Position numbers and translations under genes: made by a program
Part shown: positions 50,238 through 51,008 of the stretch, in pieces
Layout of the letters: each line of letters starts with the position of its first letter
Position numbering within the stretch: position 1 is the first letter of the stretch
The notes under the pieces: generated by a model
What the model saw: the letters and a program-made list of their open reading frames with translations, nothing else
Told to the model about the DNA's origin: nothing
Database searches by the model: none
Assembly (NCBI GenBank): GCA_934465535.1
Contig: CAKSKV010000010.1
Span: forward strand, 1-51,008
From: an uncultured Clostridia bacterium
Lineage (GTDB): Bacteria; Bacillota; Clostridia; Christensenellales; QALW01
DNA length: 51,008 nucleotides
Direction of reading: 5' to 3'

Positions 50238-50245
50238 TACACTTA
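50214..50245 (+). repeat. 16-bp tandem duplication at the ylxQ stop
   Basis: ATCAATAATACACTTA occurs twice back to back. The first copy encodes INNTL; the second is entered in another frame and supplies NQ and the TAA. Confidence 0.85.
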
Positions 50246-50269
50246 TAAATGCGGGGGTATTTAGCGGTA

Positions 50270-51008
50270 ATGAGTAAGAAGCAACCTATTGTAGCCGAGG
50301 TTCGGGAAACCGGAAACTCGCTGCTGTCCATGCTTGACGGTATAAAAGCGGACGCTCTCAAGATGCAGCAGACGCTTAAGGACAGAGAGGGCGAGCTTCG
50401 TCAGAAGCTGGCACAGCAGAAAAAGGAGCTGGACGAGCAGCGCCGTATTGAGGCTGCAAGGCTTATTGAGCTTGCGCACGAGGAGAAGGCCAACCGGCAG
50501 AAAACGGCCTCCGAGGCATCGGAGCAGGCGGAGGCTCCCGCAGAGATAAGCGCGGAGGCACAAAGCAGGCAGGAGGAAAAAGAAAAGACGGAAATGCCTG
50601 TACAGACCAAGGGCGAGCAGCCGGAGGCAGTGCGGCCTGCCGCGCAGGAAGAAAAAAAGGAACAGGAAAAACCGGCGGAGGAGAAGCAGCCTGCAAGCGA
50701 GTCTGCACCCAAGGAGCGCACCGATCGTCCGCAGGGTGCGTATCAGCAGCGCGGCGACCGTCCGCAGGGCGCATACCAGCAGCGCAGCGACCGTCCGCAG
50801 GGTGCGTATCAGCAGCGCGGCGACCGTCCGCAGGGCGCATACCAGCAGCGCGGTGACCGTCCGCAGGGTGCATATCAGCAGCGCGGTGACCGTCCGCAGG
50901 GTGCATACCAGCAGCGCGGTGACCGTCCGCAGGGCGCATACCAGCAGCGCGGTGACCGTCCGCAGGGTGCATATCAGCAGCGCGGCGACCGTCCGCAGGG
51001 TGCATATC
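50270..51008 (+). CDS. infB: Translation initiation factor IF-2, N-terminal part (runs off window)
   Basis: The frame from ATG 50270 stays open to the window end (246 codons). It begins MSKKQPIVAEVRETGNSLLS, continues through a Lys/Glu/Gln-rich coiled stretch (residues 25-150) and then enters 11-residue tandem repeats (DRPQGAYQQRG) from 50723 on. The GTPase domains lie outside the window, so the name rests on the conserved rimP-nusA-ylxR-ylxQ-infB order and on the known variable, charged N-terminus of IF-2. The first residues do not look like the usual IF2_N domain. The ribosome site is a G run (GCGGGGG) rather than a clean GGAGG. Confidence 0.8.
   Translation, partial: MSKKQPIVAEVRETGNSLLSMLDGIKADALKMQQTLKDREGELRQKLAQQKKELDEQRRIEAARLIELAHEEKANRQKTASEASEQAEAPAEISAEAQSRQEEKEKTEMPVQTKGEQPEAVRPAAQEEKKEQEKPAEEKQPASESAPKERTDRPQGAYQQRGDRPQGAYQQRSDRPQGAYQQRGDRPQGAYQQRGDRPQGAYQQRGDRPQGAYQQRGDRPQGAYQQRGDRPQGAYQQRGDRPQGAY
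50723..51008 (+). repeat. infB: 33-bp in-frame tandem repeat in infB (8 full copies + partial)
   Basis: Eight full units of 33 bases (50723, 50756, 50789, 50822, 50855, 50888, 50921, 50954) and a ninth cut by the window edge, each encoding DRPQGAYQQRG. Units differ mainly at third codon positions (GGT/GGC, GCG/GCA, TAT/TAC); the only residue change is Gly to Ser at the end of unit 2. Confidence 0.97.

Noticed and set aside
50463..51005. Long minus-strand ORF with HPADGRRAAD-like repeats
   Set aside because: It is the antisense reading of the infB repeat array; the plus frame fits operon order and shows synonymous variation, so the minus ORF is a shadow.
50723..51008. Possible CRISPR array
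   Set aside because: Repeats are head-to-tail 33-mers without spacers and keep a reading frame.

Overview
The window looks like chromosomal DNA from an endospore-forming member of the Clostridia (Firmicutes). This rests on gene content: sigG, spoIID and a spoIIQ-like gene, the germination pair sleB-ypeB, hslV-hslU-codY in Bacillus/Clostridium order, RNase J followed by mltG and trmR, and the start of a rimP-nusA-ylxR-ylxQ-infB operon. I cannot name a genus. No phage, insertion sequence, rRNA or CRISPR array was found. One tRNA (3' half of tRNA-Asn, cut at its anticodon by the window edge) lies at position 1.

Layout. (1) 1-3.7 kb: a flexible zone next to tRNA-Asn. The tRNA 3' end plus its terminator is repeated (32 of 32 bases) at 1706, bracketing a LysR remnant and an AraC/GyrI-type regulator. 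A frameshifted CPBP protease gene, a small membrane protein and a histidine phosphatase follow. (2) 3.75-14.4 kb: a divergent accessory locus. Leftward runs an AraC regulator, two ABC-exporter half-transporters and a 32-codon stub of a Trep_Strep/MptD-type membrane protein. Rightward runs a membrane protein interrupted by an amber codon, four alpha/beta-hydrolase genes (two frameshifted), a metallo-beta-lactamase-fold hydrolase and an ATC-hydrolase-like protein. Both sides carry a GTTAG-N6-CTAAC inverted repeat, so they may share a regulator. All the clearly broken genes of the window lie in the first 13.7 kb, whereas the conserved genes downstream are intact. This argues for real decay rather than random sequencing error. 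(3) 14.6-25.7 kb: a membrane-flavodoxin fusion, rnj-mltG-trmR, a small conserved protein, sigG, a beta-CASP nuclease-like protein, and two secreted or lipid-anchored proteins. (4) 25.7-32.8 kb (leftward): hslV-hslU-codY followed, with overlapping codY stop and next start, by an HXXXDG acyltransferase, a zinc-ribbon membrane protein and a multi-TM/PlsC-like acyltransferase fusion. This is a candidate lipid-modifying system under the CodY operon. (5) 33.1-45.4 kb: a sugar nucleotidyltransferase fused to a degenerate phosphomutase domain, sleB-ypeB, a large lipoprotein of unknown function, a phosphodiester glycosidase and two sodium-coupled transporters. (6) 45.4-51 kb: a probable small RNA, spoIID-spoIIQ, and the nusA-infB operon with an attenuator-like leader. 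infB runs off the window inside a 33-bp (11-residue) tandem repeat.

Regulation visible in the sequence: several good sigma-A promoters; two near-identical sigma-F-type promoters (same 10-base -10 element) in front of sigG and spoIIQ, matching the known forespore regulon; many intrinsic terminators; and several palindromes in intergenic regions that look like operators. All functional calls are from reading translated sequence and motifs. No database search was run.
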